Shown here piece after piece: positions 56,038 to 64,000 of a stretch of 64,000 bases of DNA. The stretch comes from CAWIHK01 sp963835935 (GTDB lineage: Bacteria > Bacteroidota > Ignavibacteria > UBA10030 > CAVZMI01), in the NCBI GenBank assembly GCA_963835935.1, contig CAWIHK010000002.1, positions 248,001 to 312,000 on the forward strand. Reading direction: 5' to 3'. Each line of letters opens with the position of its first letter. The stretch's first letter is position 1. Under the pieces are notes generated by a model, which saw nothing but the letters and a program-made list of their open reading frames with translations, did no database searches and had not been told where the DNA came from. Both the position numbers and the translations under genes were made by a program.

Positions 56038-56315
56038 TTAATAATGGACTAACCAGCGACTCTCCGTTAGAAAGCAGCGGGACAGGCAAGCTGACCGGAT
56101 GAGTCCTGTGATAAACACGAGGGATAAACTGTGGATGCATTTTGCATGGCATATCGAGGTTCAGTGCAGATTTGAAAGTGAAATGAATAACCTTTGTTCA
56201 TGCAGTACATAATGAAAGTTATCAGTTTGGCAGTGTGTTTTTAGTATCTCGTGCTTTTCTCGTGACTCCCGCTTTGTGAGATTAGTCGCCATCGTTGGTG
56301 AATAAACAATAGTTT
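56038..56315. other. Structured-looking spacer between accessory genes
   Basis: The 278-bp spacer holds a GGGACAGG / CCTGT pairing and a TCC-GTG / CAC-GGGA hairpin near 56,100-56,130. It might be a leader RNA or ordinary spacer. No reading frame of note. Confidence 0.35.
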
Positions 56316-57344
56316 ATGATTACAGATGATGTGAAAATATGTGCGACACTTAGAAATTTTGAATCTGATAGCGATTATCTATCCTTTGGAGATTTTTGGA
56401 TACAAAAATTAACAGACGAAGATAGAAATCAGTTCTGCAGAGACCTCACTCATTTCACTAATTACCCAGGCGATAATTATATTGTCGCAAGATGGTATTA
56501 CATAGGTAGAGGAAAAAGTTCTACCGTACTACATGATAACGCTAGAGGATTTTTCTTTCCCCTTTTCAGGATGCTGAAGTTATTCAAAAGAGGTGATTTA
56601 ATAATGCCTATAGGTTTTTATTTATGGAATAAGAAATGGCGTGAAATGCAATTCCATGGGGAAAATTATGGATTGGGTTATGGATTAAAAGGAGACTTTT
56701 TCTTTTTTAAAAAAGAAGATATTGAACCATTCAACATTTTTAGAAAAGAGATGAGTGGATATCTTAAGTACATTAACTTTCTCGACATGCCATATCTTAA
56801 GAAACCTAAGATATTAAAAGATATTGATACTCGTTGTTTTTTAGCAATTCATTTATTGCTTAAAGGCAGCCTGGAAAATAACAACCCCTTTTCAATAATT
56901 GATAGACTAATCGATTACACTACTGGGCTTGAGTCTTTATATTTACATGGAGAAGAAAACAAAAGAAACAACCTCTCTTCAAGAATAGCCACTCTCTTAA
57001 GCAAAGATGAATGTGATGAAAAACAATTACGCAAATTCATAAAGAAATTTTACGACATCAGAAGTGATATTATTCACGGGTCACTTATTGATGAAAAAGG
57101 AGATGAATTCCTGAGTGAGCATATTTACGAATATGGAGATTACTTAAGAAAATCTATTTTAGCCTTCTTAGATTTAAATTTCAAAAACCCATCCAAAAAA
57201 GCCGTATTAAAAATGATAGATGAGACCATACCAAAACAACGATGGCTTATCTTTTATAATTATTTTTCTAACACACTTGCAAGAACAGCGAAGAGGAAAG
57301 ATATTCAAAATTCATTAAAGATATTAAAATTGGCCATGCGATAG
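56316..57344 (+). CDS. Apea-like HEPN domain protein
   Basis: The 342-residue protein has an unrecognised N-terminal half and a C-terminal helical domain at about 200-290. This domain contains LIDYTTGLESLYLHGEENKRNNLSSRIATLL and the HEPN signature FYDIRSDIIHG (Arg-x4-His near residue 250). This arrangement matches Apea-type HEPN proteins; many HEPN domains are RNases used in phage defence or toxin systems, while others are only structural. The Arg and His needed for RNase activity are present. AT-rich, accessory context with a DUF4760-like gene before it and a gene remnant after it. A defence role is plausible but unproven. Confidence 0.7.
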   Translation: MITDDVKICATLRNFESDSDYLSFGDFWIQKLTDEDRNQFCRDLTHFTNYPGDNYIVARWYYIGRGKSSTVLHDNARGFFFPLFRMLKLFKRGDLIMPIGFYLWNKKWREMQFHGENYGLGYGLKGDFFFFKKEDIEPFNIFRKEMSGYLKYINFLDMPYLKKPKILKDIDTRCFLAIHLLLKGSLENNNPFSIIDRLIDYTTGLESLYLHGEENKRNNLSSRIATLLSKDECDEKQLRKFIKKFYDIRSDIIHGSLIDEKGDEFLSEHIYEYGDYLRKSILAFLDLNFKNPSKKAVLKMIDETIPKQRWLIFYNYFSNTLARTAKRKDIQNSLKILKLAMR

Positions 57345-57348
57345 CTTC

Positions 57349-57543
57349 GTGGTATCGACAATGCATTCAGCATTAAATAAAGATTATACTATCGTCATAG
57401 TCAAAGATTGTCATACAACAGCAAATCATCCTCGTTTAAGTACTGGAAAAATTATTCAATGTCATAATTGGGTTTGGAAGAATATAAAGCCTACGAATGG
57501 AAAAATAACATTAGCTTCATCAGAGGATTTTTTAAGAAAGTAA
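57349..57543 (+). pseudogene. C-terminal remnant of an isochorismatase-like hydrolase
   Basis: A frame of 64 codons reads YTIVIVKDCHTTANHPRLSTGKIIQCHNWVW, matching the late part of cysteine-hydrolase/isochorismatase proteins, which have VxDAHSTxxxxxLSAxxIIxHHN. The N-terminal half with the catalytic Asp, Lys and Cys is absent, and the HEPN gene ends right before it. It is probably a gene cut by insertion or deletion at the edge of the accessory patch. Confidence 0.6.
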
Positions 57544-57676
57544 AATGCCAGGAACCTATCACTCAAGCTATTATGTAAAAAGTCAATATGTAGAGAAAAT
57601 ATTTGGGCAGATGTTACTAAAGATAAAGTGCGCTTACATGTTGTAGTGTTTCCGCATCGATAATCTTATCGCTTCA

Positions 57677-58597
57677 TCACTTTTCTTCATAATATTCTGG
57701 ATACAATTTCTTCGCGCATTCAGGGCAAACACCATGGCTGAATTCCGCTTCGGAGTGTTCTTTTATATATAACTCAATTTGTTTCCAGTAACCATTATCA
57801 TCACGGACTCTTTTGCAGGAAGCACAGATGGGAAGCAGTCCGCTTAATTTTTTAACTTCTGAAAGTGCTTTTCTAAGTTCAGAAATAAGTCTCTCTCGCT
57901 CTTCCTCCGCCTGCCTGCGCATCCAAGCCACGCCAATACTGGCGGCGATCCCCTCGAAAAAATGGATCATGTCGAGTGTAAAGCAATCTTTTCTACGGTC
58001 ATTTAATTGCAATAAACCGACAATCTCTCTATGCGATCGTATGGGAATAAGAGCCACAGAACAATATCCTTGATGAATACACTTGTTGCGCGGATGAAAC
58101 CTGAGATCTTGTTCGGCAGGCATGTCTAAAAAAGGCAACGAATTGTTTGTCCAACAACTTCCTCCTTTAGTAAAATTTGGATCTGTCGGATCAGTTTTCC
58201 CGGAAATTACCAAACCGCAAGTGCATTCCAATCTTAGATTGCCGTTTTCGTCTTTACAAAGTCCCCCATTCGTATCCTTAGCGATCAGCGTATTTTCCGT
58301 AAGTAAAAAATCATGAGAAAAACCATTCTGGACAAAATACGGAAAGTCATCATCGCTTCTCAGGCGAATTCCAACCGCGTCGAAACCTGTTTCCCGTTTA
58401 ATTGCAGTAAGAATGCACTTGATCGTATCTTCTACGGCAGGAGGATCGTTAAGAATATCTAAAATTTCAGCCGCAAGATGTTGGCGTTTTTCACCAAGCT
58501 TCAATTCTTTTTTTGATTGTTCCAGGGATTTGATTCTCTTTTTTAGAACGGATATTTCATCGTTATGGTGATTATTTTTCTTGGATTGTTTATTCAT
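57677..58597 (-). CDS. GAF-domain protein with zinc-finger-like tail
   Basis: From Met at 58,597 the product is 306 residues: a charged coiled coil (about 12-40), a GAF domain (about 50-235) and a second coiled coil. The C-terminal module that follows is LLPICASCKRVRDDNGYWKQIELYI...GVCPECAKKLYPEYYE, the Cys4 tail often found after PAS/GAF sensors. The GAF domain carries further cysteines (LECTCGLV, GGSCW, NKCIHQGYC), perhaps for a metal or redox cofactor. There is no kinase, cyclase or DNA-binding output, so it must signal through partners not seen here. An upstream start at 58,672 is possible but adds unlikely residues. Confidence 0.75.
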   Translation of the reverse strand: MNKQSKKNNHHNDEISVLKKRIKSLEQSKKELKLGEKRQHLAAEILDILNDPPAVEDTIKCILTAIKRETGFDAVGIRLRSDDDFPYFVQNGFSHDFLLTENTLIAKDTNGGLCKDENGNLRLECTCGLVISGKTDPTDPNFTKGGSCWTNNSLPFLDMPAEQDLRFHPRNKCIHQGYCSVALIPIRSHREIVGLLQLNDRRKDCFTLDMIHFFEGIAASIGVAWMRRQAEEERERLISELRKALSEVKKLSGLLPICASCKRVRDDNGYWKQIELYIKEHSEAEFSHGVCPECAKKLYPEYYEEK

Positions 58598-58726
58598 TTG
58601 AAATTTCCTATTGCGATTAAATATACCGTACGAATGTGGATTACCCTCCAAGGAGCGAATCAAGGGAATCAATTTAAGTAATGAATTATTTTGTCCTTCG
58701 ATTCCGTCATTGTCCGGAAAGTAGTT

Positions 58727-59713
58727 TCATTCTCCGATTCTTTGCAGCTGCATTACCGGATAACGTTCGCCCGAAGCGATGCCCTGCGGGAAAGCATCAT
58801 TCATCTTCTGAATATCTCCGGCATTGAGCCGGATTTTGAGAGCTTCAAGATTCTCACGCAAGTACGCTCGCCTCTTAGTACCCGGTATCGGGATAATGTC
58901 GTCACCCTGCGAAATTACCCATGCGAGGGCGAGCTGGGCCGGCGTGCATTTTTTTTCATCAGCGAACCTTTCCAACATTTCAACAATTTGGAGATTCTTT
59001 TTCAGGTTTTCGTCGGAGAACCTCGGACTCCGCTTGCGAAAATCATCTTTCGATAAATCATCTACAGATTTTATTTTCCCGCTAAGGAATCCCCTGCCAA
59101 GCGGGCTGTACGGGACAAATCCGATTCCGAGTTCCCTGCACGTCGGCAAAATTTCTATTTCTACATCGCGGGTCCAGAGGGAATACTCGGTCTGCAATGC
59201 AGTAATCGGATGAATTTTATTTGCACGGCGGATTGTCGCCGGCTTTGCTTCGGAGAGTCCAAGATAACGTACTTTGCCTTGCTTCACTAATTTTGCCATC
59301 GCATCCACAGTTTCTTCGATCGGAGTATTTGGATCGACTCGATGCTGATAATACAAATCTATCGTTTCTATTTGGAGCCGCCGCAAACTTGCCTCGCATG
59401 CAGATTGCACGTAATCCGGTTTCCCATTCACCCCTAAGAAACTCCCGTCATTTCCTCTGACATTCCCGAATTTTGTCGCGAGAAAGATTTTCTCTCGCTT
59501 CCCTCTAATCGCTTTTCCGACCAACTCTTCATTGCGGCCGATGCCGTACATGTCGGCAGTGTCGAAAAAAGTAATTCCTCGTTCGATTGCCTCATGGATA
59601 GTCGCGATCGATTCCGCGTCATTCTCGGGACCGTAAAATTCCGACATTCCCATACAACCGAGGCCAAACGCAGAAACTTTTGGGCCTTTCTTTCCGAGCG
59701 AACGTTTTTCCAT
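58727..59713 (-). CDS. Aldo/keto reductase
   Basis: This 328-residue NADPH-dependent oxidoreductase has a TIM-barrel fold. The start at 59,713 (MEKRSLGKKGPKVSAFGLGCMGMSEFYG) follows an AAAGGA site. The catalytic region FFDTADMYGIGRNEELVGKAI contains Asp and Tyr, with the Lys in FLATKFGN and the His in DLYYQHRVD. The C-terminal IIPIPGTKRRAYLRENLEAL binds the cofactor. It is closest to the AKR13/YajO-like group. Physiological substrate unknown; neighbours give no clue. Confidence 0.92.
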   Translation of the reverse strand: MEKRSLGKKGPKVSAFGLGCMGMSEFYGPENDAESIATIHEAIERGITFFDTADMYGIGRNEELVGKAIRGKREKIFLATKFGNVRGNDGSFLGVNGKPDYVQSACEASLRRLQIETIDLYYQHRVDPNTPIEETVDAMAKLVKQGKVRYLGLSEAKPATIRRANKIHPITALQTEYSLWTRDVEIEILPTCRELGIGFVPYSPLGRGFLSGKIKSVDDLSKDDFRKRSPRFSDENLKKNLQIVEMLERFADEKKCTPAQLALAWVISQGDDIIPIPGTKRRAYLRENLEALKIRLNAGDIQKMNDAFPQGIASGERYPVMQLQRIGE

Positions 59714-59877
59714 TCCTGATCCTTTCAATGTATTAATGTAATTTTATTTTCAACTATTGTGATATTTTAATTTAGGTACCAAAGTTCTGAAATGTTTCAT
59801 CCTTTGCTGCTGAATCGCTTGAGATACCGATAAAAATAATTTGACGCCAGATAAACCAGTTATAGATTTTCTCTTTT

Positions 59878-60240
59878 TCACGAATTAAAAATCATCTTCA
59901 ATCCGATCAGCACCATTGCAACTCCAAAGATTTTTTCAAGTGCTTCGCTTGAGATCGATGTAGCAAATTTGGCACCTAAAACGCTCCCTGCTACGAAACC
60001 GGCTGCAATAAAAGCTGCGATTTTGATATCGACAAAACCAGCATTGTAATATGTCCAGGCTGCAAGAATTCCGATCGGAGGGACGAGCATTGCGAGTGTT
60101 GTTCCCTGTGCCTGATGCTGAGAGAGTCCGAAAAGGAATACCAATGCCGGAACAATCAATACGCCGCCGCCGATTCCAATCAGCCCGCTGACGATTCCAG
60201 CTGCAATACCCAGCAAGATATATGCGATAGATAGATTCAT
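59878..60240 (-). CDS. TauE/SafE family membrane protein, half-size
   Basis: The 120-residue protein has four hydrophobic helices and the motif GLIGIGGGVLIVPALVFLFGLSQHQAQGTTLAML, diagnostic of the TauE/SafE anion-exporter family. Usual members have about 250 residues and two such halves; this is a single half with intact start and stop, so it probably works as a dimer. Such half-size versions are known. The transported anion, perhaps a sulfur compound, is not deducible. Confidence 0.85.
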   Translation of the reverse strand: MNLSIAYILLGIAAGIVSGLIGIGGGVLIVPALVFLFGLSQHQAQGTTLAMLVPPIGILAAWTYYNAGFVDIKIAAFIAAGFVAGSVLGAKFATSISSEALEKIFGVAMVLIGLKMIFNS

Positions 60241-60470
60241 CTCTTACTTAACAACATTATTTATTGATATAGAGTTCGTCAATTAGTGAAAATAAATATT
60301 GCAAATCTTGAGAAAAAGATCCGGCTAGTTTATATACAAATGACGTCCGAATTTGGAGGAAGCAAAAAATAGACACTTGCCAATCCGCAATGAGATTACT
60401 AACTTAATATCCACATGAAGTGTTTATATAAATAACTTTGAACTAAAATTTAAAAGAAGGCTCAACGAAC

Positions 60471-61625
60471 ATGCCGGAAATTGGAACTCGAACAAAACAA
60501 TTTACAGAATCAATCATTCGAAAAATGACAAGAATTGCGCACCAATATGGAGCTATCAATTTATCGCAAGGATTTCCGGACTTCGATCCGCCAAAAGCTT
60601 TGACAGACGCGTTGAAGCAGATCGCCGATGACGGTCCGCATCAGTACGCAATAACATGGGGAGCCGAAAATTTCCGTACTGCACTCGCGAAAAAACAATC
60701 ACGCTTGATGAACCTCGATCTAGATCCCGAAGAAAATGTTGTTGTAACATGCGGAAGTACGGAAGCAATGATGGCCGCACTTCTCACCGTATGCGATCCG
60801 GGAGATAAAGTCATTGTCTTCTCTCCGTTTTATGAAAATTACACAGCCGACACAATTCTGAGCGGCGCCGAACCGATTTATGTTTCGTTGAAACCTCCTC
60901 ATTTCCATTTTGATGAAAAAGAATTAAAAATAGCATTTCAACAAAAACCAAAGGCGATCATTCTATGCAATCCGTCAAATCCCACAGGGAAAGTCTTCAC
61001 TCCGGATGAATTGAAGATCATCGCAGATTTAGCAAAAGAATATGACGCATTCGTTATTACCGATGAAGTGTACGAACACATCGTATATCCACCCAACCGA
61101 CACACATATATTGCATCTTTACCTGGAATGTTCGATCGAACCATTTCATGCAGTTCGCTATCGAAGACATATTCAATAACCGGTTGGCGTCTTGGCTATG
61201 CTATCGCATCAAAGGAAGTCACCGACGGAATGAAAAAGGTACACGATTTTTTGACAGTTGGAGCTCCAGCACCACTGCAGGAAGCGGCTGTTGTCGGACT
61301 GAATCAACCCGATTCCTATTATTCCGATCTTATCGCTTCATATTCCAGGAAGCGAGAAATATTTTTAAATTTTCTGCATGATGCAAATCTTCAATACACT
61401 ACTCCTCAAGGCGCTTACTATGTTCTTGTCGATATTACCATGTTTGGTAAAAACGACGATACATCATTCTGCGATTGGCTGGCAAAAGAGATACGCGTTG
61501 CTGCAGTCCCGGGATCAAGTTTCTTCAGAGAAAACATTTATAATTACATTCGATTTCATTTTGCTAAAAAAGAAGAAACTCTTTGTGAGGCAGGTAAGCG
61601 TTTGTTGTCTTTAAAAAACTTATAA
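60471..61625 (+). CDS. Class I aminotransferase (methionine/kynurenine aminotransferase type)
   Basis: This 384-residue PLP enzyme is of fold type I. The motifs are AINLSQGFPDFDPPKAL, VVTCGSTEAMMAALL, ILCNPSNPTGKVFTPDEL, FVITDEVYEHIVYP and the PLP lysine in SCSSLSKTYSITGWRLGY. The N-terminal SQGFPDF points to the YbdL/KAT-like subgroup (methionine or glutamine/kynurenine substrates) rather than AspC. A GAAGG ribosome site precedes the ATG. It stands alone, with a long repeat-bearing gap after it. Confidence 0.92.
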   Translation: MPEIGTRTKQFTESIIRKMTRIAHQYGAINLSQGFPDFDPPKALTDALKQIADDGPHQYAITWGAENFRTALAKKQSRLMNLDLDPEENVVVTCGSTEAMMAALLTVCDPGDKVIVFSPFYENYTADTILSGAEPIYVSLKPPHFHFDEKELKIAFQQKPKAIILCNPSNPTGKVFTPDELKIIADLAKEYDAFVITDEVYEHIVYPPNRHTYIASLPGMFDRTISCSSLSKTYSITGWRLGYAIASKEVTDGMKKVHDFLTVGAPAPLQEAAVVGLNQPDSYYSDLIASYSRKREIFLNFLHDANLQYTTPQGAYYVLVDITMFGKNDDTSFCDWLAKEIRVAAVPGSSFFRENIYNYIRFHFAKKEETLCEAGKRLLSLKNL

Positions 61626-61653
61626 TAAGCAAGTTAAAAATCTACGAAACACA

Positions 61654-61728
61654 CCACCGAAGGTGTGATGCCCCTTCTCACGAAATTTGTTGAAAGCACC
61701 CCTACGGGATTCGGCAGGGAGAATCACA
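61654..61728 (-). repeat. Dispersed repeat, family 1, copy B
   Basis: The minus strand reads CTGCCGAATCCCGTAGGGG, TGCTTTCAACAAATTTCGTG, AGAAGGGGCATCA. It aligns with 41,569-41,640 over about 65 bases. A CACCTTCGGTG hairpin flanks its end. Confidence 0.7.
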
Positions 61729-61993
61729 CAAAAAATAATTTTAAATTGTTTCGTGCATTTCGCGGATAAATCTTAAATGAATTAATAGAAGAAGGAAATA
61801 TCTATTTATGATCATTGCAGTTCAAAATAATCTCGAAGTGTCTTGAAAATATACTGAGAATTTCAATCACCCTAAAACAAAGACTTTCTGTCCCTTTTTG
61901 CAATGAAAATACCCAACAAGAACCTAATTATTCATCTCGGGATTGTAAAGACCAGATTTATGAACGTTATTTATGGTGAATTAAATTCATAGG

Positions 61994-62291
61994 ACCAAGT
62001 CCCCTTTCTTAGGATTTATTTTTTGGGGGGACGATATATCTTTAGTATAATATAGACATATCTTTCGAATCCCGCTCTAATAATCTTAAAAGCTATCCAT
62101 CTGTTTATCTGGCGGGATGGCATATCTTTCCAGATTTTAATTAACGATTTAAAATGTGCGATTGACAATATATATGCCGTCCCCCGCTAAGATTATTCAT
62201 ATTGATAGGGGGACTCTATATTTAATTTGCATTAACTACTATAAATATACCGACCCGCCTATTGAAAATACGATAAAAAGCGGGACTGACA
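61994..62291. repeat. Array of eight alternating inverted GC/AT-box motifs
   Basis: Motifs of the form GCGGGAY followed by an AT-box (TATATC/CATATC) alternate in orientation. Minus-strand copies lie near 61,996, 62,070, 62,175 and 62,253; plus-strand copies near 62,025, 62,112, 62,207 and 62,279. Examples are GCGGGATGGCATATC (plus), GCGGGGGACGGCATATATA (minus) and GCGGGTCGGTATATTTATA (minus). Consecutive opposite copies make hairpins such as GTCCCCC...GGGGGAC (62,169-62,213). No matching feature type is known to me. Confidence 0.5.
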
Positions 62292-62507
62292 TACTTCACA
62301 CTTCTGCTATAAAAATATTCGCACTAAATTTCATTTTCATCTGCGAGTTGTAATGCCCGAATTCGTTAACGCTTCCGAGAAAAAGAGTTACAATAATATT
62401 ATTTCACAGATTTTATTTTGGACAAATGTGATTTGTAATAATCGATGATTTTTTGTATCTTTTATTTTATAATTATCAATACTCACTATCAAAGACCACA
62501 AAAAGCT

Positions 62508-63500
62508 ATGACAAATTACAAAGATTTGGGTTTGGTTAATTCCAGAGAACTGTTTAAAAAAGCAGTCAAAGGCGGATATGCTATTCCAGCTTTTAATTTC
62601 AATAATCTGGAACAATTGCAGGCAATCATCGGCGCTTGCGTCGAAACAAAATCGCCTGTTATTTTACAAGTCTCCAGCGGAGCACGTAAATATGCAAATC
62701 AGACTCTCTTAAAACACCTTGCAAAAGGAGCTGTTGATTATGCAAAGGAGTTAGGTTTTACAATTCCAATCGTACTCCACCTCGATCATGGTGATACTTT
62801 CGAGTTATGCCAATCGTGCGTTGAATCGGGTTTTTCATCTGTGATGATCGACGGTTCGCATCATCCTTATGAAAAGAATGTTGAATTAACAAGACAAGTA
62901 GTTGAATACGCGCATAAATACGACGTTACAGTTGAAGGTGAACTCGGCGTTCTTGCCGGCATCGAAGATGCAGTATCAAGTGCCGTAACACACTACACAA
63001 AACCGGAAGAGGTGGAAGATTTTGTGAAGAAAACCGGCGTTGATTCTCTTGCAATCTCGATCGGCACCTCACACGGAGCAAATAAATTCAAACCGGAGCA
63101 ATGCACAAAAACCGCAGACGGAGTTCTTGTGCCACCGCCGCTTCGTTTTGATATCCTCGAGGGATGCGAAAAACGAATTCCGGGTTTCCCGATTGTGTTG
63201 CACGGCGCATCGTCAGTTCCGCCCGATCTAGTGAAAATCATCAACAGCAACGGCGGAAAATTAAAAGACGCAGTCGGCATACCCGAAGAACAACTTCGCC
63301 GGGCAGCAGCTTCTGCAGTTTGTAAGATCAATATAGATTCTGACGGTCGTTTGGCAATGACGGCTGCAGTTCGGAAGGTATTCGTTGACAGTCCTGCAGA
63401 ATTCGATCCGAGAAAATATCTTGGCCCAGCACGCGATCTATTGAAAAATCTGTATAAACATAAAATCGAAAACGTGCTTGGAAGCGCAAACAAAGCATAA
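62508..63500 (+). CDS. fba: Fructose-bisphosphate aldolase, class II
   Basis: This 330-residue zinc-dependent aldolase splits fructose 1,6-bisphosphate in glycolysis. The start is MTNYKDLGLVNSRELFKKA at 62,508. The zinc and catalytic motifs are VLHLDHGDTFELCQSCV (His and Asp), VMIDGSHHPYEKNVELT, the second ligand region VEGELGVLAG, the DSLAISIGTSHGANKF block with its His, and VLHGASSVPPDL. Together with the phosphofructokinase of this window it gives the middle of glycolysis. A strong terminator follows the stop. Confidence 0.93.
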   Translation: MTNYKDLGLVNSRELFKKAVKGGYAIPAFNFNNLEQLQAIIGACVETKSPVILQVSSGARKYANQTLLKHLAKGAVDYAKELGFTIPIVLHLDHGDTFELCQSCVESGFSSVMIDGSHHPYEKNVELTRQVVEYAHKYDVTVEGELGVLAGIEDAVSSAVTHYTKPEEVEDFVKKTGVDSLAISIGTSHGANKFKPEQCTKTADGVLVPPPLRFDILEGCEKRIPGFPIVLHGASSVPPDLVKIINSNGGKLKDAVGIPEEQLRRAAASAVCKINIDSDGRLAMTAAVRKVFVDSPAEFDPRKYLGPARDLLKNLYKHKIENVLGSANKA

Positions 63501-63520
63501 AAGATAGTTAACGAATAAAA

Positions 63521-63542
63521 AAGCCCCGGAGAAACGGGGCTT
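63521..63542 (+). terminator. Rho-independent terminator of fba
   Basis: AAGCCCC, eight bases, GGGGCTT and a run of T residues, about 20 bp after the aldolase stop. The A-run on the other side makes it possibly bidirectional. Confidence 0.92.
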
Positions 63543-63556
63543 TTTTATTTTTACTC

Positions 63557-63717
63557 CCATCGTGCATAAAACGCATGAAGGCCTGCAACCACTGTTATTT
63601 ATCAAATATTTTTAATCGATCGGTCCTCGAGCGAGCACTTTCTCTCCAAAACTAAAACGCCCTTTCCATCTGAAATGGAAAGGGCGAGTCGAGGGGCTCC
63701 TCGAGCAGGACTCGAAC
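63557..63717 (-). repeat. 161-bp duplication, copy 1 (tRNA-Asn 3' end and terminator)
   Basis: This copy matches 63,727-63,887 with four differences. It includes the last 21 nt of a tRNA-Asn gene (63,697-63,717) without the rest, and a terminator hairpin (63,659-63,685). Confidence 0.92.
63659..63685 (-). terminator. Duplicated terminator hairpin
   Basis: Minus-strand GCCCTTTCCAT, five bases, ATGGAAAGGGC followed by TTTT and further T residues. It is the copy belonging to the tRNA-less repeat. Confidence 0.75.
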
Positions 63718-63726
63718 ACTAAAGTG

Positions 63727-63887
63727 CCATCGTGCATAAAACGCACGAAGGCCTGCAACCACTGTTATTTATCGAATATTTTTAATCGATCGGTCCCCGA
63801 GCGAGCACTTTCTCTCCAAAACTAAAACGCCCTTTCCATCTGAAATGGAAAGGGCTAGTCGAGGGGCTCCTCGAGCAGGACTCGAAC
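63727..63887 (-). repeat. 161-bp duplication, copy 2 (next to intact tRNA-Asn)
   Basis: This is the second copy of the unit, nine bases after the first, ending inside the T-arm of the intact tRNA-Asn gene. Confidence 0.92.
63829..63855 (-). terminator. Terminator of tRNA-Asn
   Basis: Minus-strand GCCCTTTCCAT / ATGGAAAGGGC hairpin with T-rich tail, 11 bp after the tRNA. Confidence 0.88.
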
Positions 63888-63938
63888 CTGCAACCCTTCG
63901 GTTAACAGCCGAATGCTCTACCATTGAGCTATCGAGGA
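63867..63938 (-). tRNA. tRNA-Asn (GTT)
   Basis: The 72-nt cloverleaf starts TCCTCGATAGCTCAATGG and has anticodon GTT in CGGCTGTTAACCG, then T-loop GGTTCGAGTCC and discriminator G. The 3' CCA is not encoded. The sequence 5' of it on the minus strand reaches the window end. Confidence 0.95.
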
Positions 63939-64000
63939 ATGTATAAGAATCTATTTCAACCAATCTAAACGAAAGCCGAATGTTGAGTCCCGATGTTTTT

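Larger units (their letters stand above)
61626..62507. other. 882-bp gap with two repeat elements
   Basis: There is no credible gene between the aminotransferase stop and the aldolase start. The first part holds a dispersed repeat (61,654-61,728), and the middle (61,994-62,291) an array of alternating GC-box/AT-box motifs. The end must contain the aldolase promoter, which I cannot place with confidence. Confidence 0.6.

Noticed and set aside
56085..56130. Hammerhead-ribozyme-like words (GGATGAGTCC and a nearby hairpin followed by ATAAAC)
   Set aside because: The core needs CUGANGA and GAAA at fixed places; here both have mismatches and no matching stem I/III with a cleavage site can be drawn.
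62112..62130. Sigma-54-like TGGCATATCTTTCCA
   Set aside because: The -24 GG is present but the -12 GC is not; the match comes from the repeated motif of the array.
61994..62291. CRISPR array
   Set aside because: Motifs alternate in orientation, vary in sequence and have uneven spacing; no cas genes are present.

Overview
The window reads as a chromosome segment of an FCB-group bacterium, most likely from the Ignavibacteria/Chlorobi side rather than true Bacteroidia. The evidence is: an LpxC-FabZ fusion gene; the envelope order uppS-bamA-ompH-ompH-lpxD...lpxC/fabZ-lpxA; an rRNA operon with tRNA-Ile and tRNA-Ala in the spacer; and clean TTGACx-N17-TATATT promoters in front of rrn and recR, unlike the -33/-7 promoters of Bacteroidia. 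Rubrerythrin and a phosphofructokinase with pyrophosphate-type active-site residues suggest an anaerobic or microaerobic life. This placement is inference; no database was searched.

Layout. 0-1.8 kb: a small accessory patch (HNH-type protein and a lipoprotein) with cassette-like inverted repeats. 1.8-12.4 kb: glycogen debranching enzyme, rubrerythrin, a hybrid histidine kinase, glutamate synthase small subunit, a kinase-like membrane protein without an ATPase domain, and an M14 peptidase. 12.5-16.3 kb: divergent serC / serA-DUF1015. 16.3-21.3 kb: lipoprotein metalloprotease, ROK kinase, and an ECF sigma factor followed by an AhpD-like gene. 21.3-27.0 kb: complete rRNA operon on the minus strand with tandem promoters and a terminator. 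27.0-30.5 kb: phosphofructokinase, surE and a GT-C-like membrane protein. 31.0-38.1 kb: an unrecognised secreted/outer-membrane cluster beside an orphan Wzc-type tyrosine kinase. 39.1-51.3 kb: panB, lipM-like, lpxA, lpxC/fabZ, lpxD, two ompH, bamA and uppS, interrupted at 43.4-45.8 kb by an RHS-zincin accessory island. 51.4-55.4 kb: ybaB-recR, two NTF2-like lipoproteins, pheA and ftsX. 55.5-57.5 kb: accessory genes (DUF4760-like, Apea-type HEPN) and an isochorismatase remnant. 57.7-64 kb: GAF protein, aldo/keto reductase, TauE-like protein, aminotransferase, class II aldolase, and tRNA-Asn with a duplicated 3' end.

The most intriguing signals are: an array of eight alternating GC-box/AT-box motifs at about 61,994-62,291; the accessory island (RHS remnant with a zincin domain plus a possible lipoprotein partner) inside the lipid A/Bam operon; the four-gene surface cluster at 31.0-35.5 kb; the HEPN/DUF4760 patch; the symmetric back-to-back promoters between uppS and recR; and several dispersed repeat families. 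No CRISPR array, integrase, transposase or complete mobile element was seen.
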